Made by a program: the position numbers and the translations under genes. Under the pieces are notes generated by a model, which did no database searches, was not told the origin of the DNA, and saw only the letters and a list, made by a program, of their open reading frames with translations. DNA of 64,000 nt from an uncultured Fibrobacter sp. (GTDB lineage: Bacteria > Fibrobacterota > Fibrobacteria > Fibrobacterales > Fibrobacteraceae), in contig CAKUXP010000003.1 of NCBI GenBank assembly GCA_934700345.1, positions 1 through 64,000 of the forward strand, read 5' to 3'. Shown here in pieces: positions 60,653-64,000 of the stretch (within the stretch, counting starts at the first letter, position 1; each line of letters opens with the position of its first letter).

Positions 60653-61017
60653 AAGGGGACGCCTATAAGCCGGGTTTTGTGCCGGTAGATACCGGCGATG
60701 ACCATCTATCTGTGCGCGCCATTGCTGGCGGCATCGAGCGACCTACCCGAACCCCGACCGGACAGGCGGCCCGGGCACTTTCGTGCGGAGTTCTGCTTGG
60801 TCTTGCACCGGATGGGGCTTGCCGTGCCGATTCTGTCGCCAGAACCGCGGTGAGCTCTTGCCTCGCCATTTCACCCTTACCCGCCTTGCGGCGGGCGGTA
60901 TCTTTCTGCTGCGCTATCCGTCGCATTTCTGCGCCTGGACGTTATCCAGCATCCTGCCTTGCGGTGCCCGGACTTTCCTCCCTCGCTTTCGCGAGGGCGG
61001 CCATCCGGCGTCCCTTT
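60653..61017 (-). ncRNA. rnpB: RNase P RNA (bacterial type A)
   Basis: On the minus strand the conserved parts occur in order. P1 pairs GGGACGCC with the 3' GGCGTCCC. The core GAGGAAAGTCCGGGC is near the 5' end, GGGTGAAATGG-type and GGTAAGGGTGAAA blocks are in the middle, and ACAAAACCCGGCTTAT is at the 3' end. The molecule is about 365 bases. It is the catalytic RNA that matures tRNA 5' ends. Confidence 0.97.
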
Positions 61018-61150
61018 AGAAAAGTTAGCAAGAATTTGGTATATTGGTAAAGGCTTCTCCAAAAATTCCGCCGATGGACGGAGAGCGTTCGGGCAAAAGG
61101 CCGAGAACCGTCTTTTATGGATTTTGGGTCGCTTCAACGAAGGAGTTTTC

Positions 61151-61714
61151 ATGAAAAATCGCATCCTGTTCGTGCTTGCGGACGGCTTTGAAGAAACGGA
61201 ATGCGTTGTTCCGTTCGATATCCTTTCTCGCGGCGGGGTCCAGGTAACCTTTGCGAGCATCCACGGGGATGTCCTGGTGGAAGGGGCGCACGGCTTGGCT
61301 TTGAAGGCGGACATTCTCCTGTCCGAAGCGGAACTTTCCGAGTTTGACGGCGTGTTCCTTCCGGGCGGGAGCCGTGGCGTGGAAAATCTCGGGGCGTCGG
61401 GGCGTGTCCTCGAATTGGTTAGGGACTTTTACGGTGCGGGAAAGTGGGTGCTTTCGATTTGCGCGGGTCCGCTTGTCCTTGCGCGTGCGGGAATTTTGGG
61501 TGATAGGCGCGTTACGAGCTATCCTTCGACGGAAGCGGACTTGCGCCCTCATTGCAAAATCTACAGCGGGGATCGTGTGGTCATCGACGGCAGGCTCCTG
61601 ACCAGTCGCGGTCCCGGAACCGCGGAGGAATTCGGATTTGCCGTTCTGGAAGCTCTCGAAGGAAAGGAAAAATCGGAACGCGTTCGCGAGGGAATGCTCG
61701 CGCGTCTTCCGTAG
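61151..61714 (+). CDS. DJ-1/PfpI family protein
   Basis: A 187-residue DJ-1/YajL-type protein. FVLADGFEETECVVPFDIL holds the conserved Glu, VFLPGGSRGVENLG is the glycine turn, and the nucleophile cysteine lies in SICAGPLVLARAG. Relatives act as glyoxalases or deglycases or stress chaperones; the exact activity is debated. ATG 61151 has AGGAG five bases upstream; the open frame reaches into rnpB. It precedes cimA by 33 bases. Confidence 0.92.
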   Translation: MKNRILFVLADGFEETECVVPFDILSRGGVQVTFASIHGDVLVEGAHGLALKADILLSEAELSEFDGVFLPGGSRGVENLGASGRVLELVRDFYGAGKWVLSICAGPLVLARAGILGDRRVTSYPSTEADLRPHCKIYSGDRVVIDGRLLTSRGPGTAEEFGFAVLEALEGKEKSERVREGMLARLP

Positions 61715-61747
61715 AGTGAAAACAACTTTTATTAAATTTGGCTCACT

Positions 61748-63334
61748 ATGCCTGATGTCTTTCTCTATGATACGACTTTGCGCGACGGAAACCAGGATCG
61801 CAAGATATCGCTTTCCCTGGCGGACAAGCTGCAGATAGCGAAACTTCTGGATTCCTTTGGCTTTGACTACATCGAAGGCGGTTGGCCGAATCCTTCGAAC
61901 CCGACGGACGTGGAGTTCTTTCGCCGAATCGGCGAAATGCGGCTTTCCCATGCGAAGGTCTGCGCCTTTGGAAGTACGCGTCGCCCGAAAATCCTCGCGG
62001 AAGACGACCCGCTGTTAAAGGCGCTAGTCGAGAGCAAGGCCCCGGTCAAGACTATCTTCGGGAAAAGCTGGGACCTGCATGTAACCGACGTTATCCGAAC
62101 GACGCTCGAAGAGAATCTGGACATGATCGAAACTTCCGTCCGGTTTCTCAAGGAATTCTCCGACGAGGTCATCTATGATGCGGAGCACTTCTTTGACGGC
62201 TACAAGGCGAACCCTGGCTATGCGATTGAAACGCTCAAGTCCGCTGCCTTAGGCGGTGCGGACTTTATCGTTCTCTGCGATACGAACGGCGGAACGATGC
62301 CGTGGGAACTCGAAACGATTCTCCGGGAAGTCCTAGCGAAGATAGGCGTCCCGCTCGGCATCCACGCCCACAATGACAGCGGGGTGGCCGTGGCGAACTC
62401 TCTTGTCGCGGTCCGGTCGGGCTTCTCGATGGTCCAGGGCGTCTTGAACGGCTACGGGGAAAGGTGCGGCAACGCGGATCTCACGACAGTCTCCGCGGAT
62501 CTGGTATTCAAGATGAAAAAGGCGATATCCTGTGCGGAAAATATGAAGGACCTGCGCAAGGTAAGCCTCGCCCTCGACCAGATTGTAAACATCCCGAGTG
62601 ACATCAAGGCTCCCTATGTCGGGGATGCGGCGTTTGCCCACAAGGGAGGTGCGCATATCGACGGCGTGATGAAGGTTTCCCGCAGTTTCGAGCATATCGA
62701 TCCCCATGCGGTAGGGAATAGTCGCGTCTTTGTAACGAGCGACCAGGCCGGCGGTTCCCTCGTCGTGGAAAAGATCAAGGAACTTCTCCACGTCGATGTC
62801 GATAAGAAGGATCCGAAGGTACAGGAACTTTTGCACCGGATCAAGGAATGCGAAAATGCGGGCTGGCACTTCGACAGCGCGGAAGCGAGTTTCGAAATGC
62901 TCGTCTATCGCTCGCTTGGCGTCTTTACGCTTCCGTTCCGGGTGGAAAACTACCGCGTCATCGAGGACAGGACGGAACAGGGGGCAAGCGTTTCGCAGGC
63001 TTCCGTCAAGCTGCATGTCGGAGACGAAATCAGTCACCAGGTCGCCGAGGGCGATGGACCGGTGAACGCTCTCGATGCGGCTCTCCGCAAGGCGCTCGTA
63101 CCTTACTATCCCTACATGAAAAATGTCCGTCTGGACGATTTCAAGGTCCGGGTGCTGGGGTCGAATGTCGGCTCGGACGCCCATGTCCGCGTCTGGACCA
63201 CGTTTGGCGACGAGCGGGATTCCTGGCATGTCGCCGGGGTTTCCACAAATATCATTGAGGCGTCCTGGTTTGCGCTTGTCGATGGGCTTTCATATAAAAT
63301 TTACAAGGAATCCTTGAAGCAAGGAGAAAAGTAA
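61748..63334 (+). CDS. cimA: (R)-citramalate synthase
   Basis: A 528-residue member of the isopropylmalate/citramalate synthase family in its CimA form. It condenses pyruvate and acetyl-CoA for isoleucine synthesis. LYDTTLRDGNQDRKISLS starts the TIM barrel. EGGWPNPSNPTDVEFF distinguishes the CimA/TIGR00977 type, and GIHAHNDSGVAVANSL holds the metal ligands. The C-terminal LeuA dimerisation domain (about 400-510) is the allosteric part. hisD follows four bases after the stop. Confidence 0.94.
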   Translation: MPDVFLYDTTLRDGNQDRKISLSLADKLQIAKLLDSFGFDYIEGGWPNPSNPTDVEFFRRIGEMRLSHAKVCAFGSTRRPKILAEDDPLLKALVESKAPVKTIFGKSWDLHVTDVIRTTLEENLDMIETSVRFLKEFSDEVIYDAEHFFDGYKANPGYAIETLKSAALGGADFIVLCDTNGGTMPWELETILREVLAKIGVPLGIHAHNDSGVAVANSLVAVRSGFSMVQGVLNGYGERCGNADLTTVSADLVFKMKKAISCAENMKDLRKVSLALDQIVNIPSDIKAPYVGDAAFAHKGGAHIDGVMKVSRSFEHIDPHAVGNSRVFVTSDQAGGSLVVEKIKELLHVDVDKKDPKVQELLHRIKECENAGWHFDSAEASFEMLVYRSLGVFTLPFRVENYRVIEDRTEQGASVSQASVKLHVGDEISHQVAEGDGPVNALDAALRKALVPYYPYMKNVRLDDFKVRVLGSNVGSDAHVRVWTTFGDERDSWHVAGVSTNIIEASWFALVDGLSYKIYKESLKQGEK

Positions 63335-63338
63335 TCGC

Positions 63339-64000
63339 ATGAAGATTCTCAAGGTCAATCAGAGTTCAAAGGAAGTCGATCGCATTTGCGCTCGCGGAGT
63401 CGCTCCGACGGAAGAAATTTACGCCAAGGTCAGGAATATTATGGAAAACGTCCGCAATGGCGGACTTTCCAAAGCGGTTGAATATGCGCAGAAGTTTGAC
63501 GGGCTCAAGGGAACCGACCTGCGCATCGGCGAAAAGTTTCTGAAGGAACAGGCCAAGCGGGTAAACCCGACCCTGGTGAAGGCTTTGCGTACGGCGATTC
63601 GGAATGCGACACGCTTTCATCGACATGAACTGCATGCGATAGGCAGCTTCGCGTTCAAGGGAAAGGACGGCGAAATTTTGGGACAGCGCGTGCGACCGAT
63701 GCGCCGGGTGGGGCTTTATGTTCCGGGCGGGGCGGCTGTCTATCCGAGTACGGTCATCATGAATGCTGTGCCGGCTCTCGTGGCAGGCGTCGAGCAGATC
63801 GTTGTGACTACCCCGGCAAAGGGCGGAATCGATCCGTCGGTTGCGTTTGTCCTTCTCGAACTGGGCATCAAGGAAGTTTATCACATCGGCGGAGCGCAGG
63901 CGATTGCGTTTCTCGCTTACGGTACGAAGGAAATCGAACCTGTCGATAAGATCGTTGGACCGGGAAATGTCTATGCGGCGATAGCGAAGCGTGAAGTTTT
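63339..64000 (+). CDS. hisD: histidinol dehydrogenase, 3' end beyond the window
   Basis: HisD performs the last two oxidations of histidine synthesis. ATG 63339 has AGGAG-like AAGGAGA about 14 bases upstream and follows the cimA stop by four bases. The visible ~220 residues contain the HisD signatures: EYAQKFDG, RRVGLYVPGGAAVYPSTVIM, IGGAQAIAFLAYGT and DKIVGPGNVYAAIAKR. The gene is intact to the edge and continues beyond it. Confidence 0.96.
   Translation, partial: MKILKVNQSSKEVDRICARGVAPTEEIYAKVRNIMENVRNGGLSKAVEYAQKFDGLKGTDLRIGEKFLKEQAKRVNPTLVKALRTAIRNATRFHRHELHAIGSFAFKGKDGEILGQRVRPMRRVGLYVPGGAAVYPSTVIMNAVPALVAGVEQIVVTTPAKGGIDPSVAFVLLELGIKEVYHIGGAQAIAFLAYGTKEIEPVDKIVGPGNVYAAIAKREV

Noticed and set aside
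60663..61050. Coding frames across the rnpB region
   Set aside because: Both strands have open frames, but the conserved RNase P RNA elements explain the sequence.

Overview
The window reads as a chromosomal segment of a Gram-negative, moderately GC-rich bacterium, most likely a member of the Fibrobacteraceae (Fibrobacter/Hallerella type). This is inferred from gene style, not from a search. The clues are a modular carbohydrate-binding protein with a type IX secretion-like tail, an OmpA protein with thrombospondin type 3 repeats, exported proteins of no recognised family, NspC-type polyamine metabolism, a ParE/ParC pair and AAA/DUF4143 ATPases in intact and broken copies. Coding is dense and strands switch often. 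The only gene-free stretch over 300 bases (about 60.6-61.15 kb) holds RNase P RNA.

Layout. 0-2.2 kb: a 5'-truncated carbohydrate-binding protein and a doubly frameshifted small exported protein. 2.2-9.6 kb: folA, radA, an exported pentapeptide-repeat protein, an FAD oxidoreductase of the geranylgeranyl-reductase type, sufE, a membrane protein, tsaE and nspC. 9.7-13.1 kb: an exported protein, then an iron/B12-type ABC importer (permease plus ATPase) coupled to a TraB/GumN lipoprotein. 13.1-17.2 kb: a rho-proC-sigma54 activator operon. 17.3-19.4 kb: a folK-dNK-panC operon. 19.5-23.7 kb: an ABC-F protein, a TPP-riboswitch-controlled cytX and a glycosyltransferase. 23.8-30.9 kb: parE-parC-nrnA-NERD helicase, tightly packed on the minus strand.

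31.1-35.5 kb is an accessory island. It holds a broken gene and a small unknown gene, an orphan type I specificity subunit (hsdS), a WYL-domain regulator and an ABC/AAA-type ATPase with a four-cysteine insert. Two near-identical palindromes, one in front of the regulator and one in front of the ATPase, look like shared operators. This is the best candidate for an uncharacterised, possibly defence-related module.

35.5-51.3 kb is mostly housekeeping: rsmE, a HAD phosphatase, a SulP transporter, an RluE-type pseudouridine synthase, an EamA transporter, an outer-membrane porin-like protein, a PIN protein, gatB, hflX, a degenerate GGDEF/EAL membrane protein, recQ and htpG. 51.5-53.9 kb is a second accessory patch: a broken DUF4143 ATPase joined to foreign-looking DNA, an intact DUF4143 ATPase, and four repeats at an exact 23-bp period in front of the intact gene. 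53.9-64 kb: uppP, tRNA-Pro(UGG), dCMP deaminase, OmpA/TSP3, two conserved proteins (one DUF763), rnpB, a DJ-1 family protein, cimA and the start of hisD.

The most notable signals are the shared WYL/ATPase operators, the 23-bp repeat array, a TPP riboswitch whose P1 stem appears to include the start codon, an ABC-F protein with one apparently dead composite ATP site, and two signalling proteins (sigma54 activator, GGDEF/EAL) that keep their folds but lack catalytic residues.
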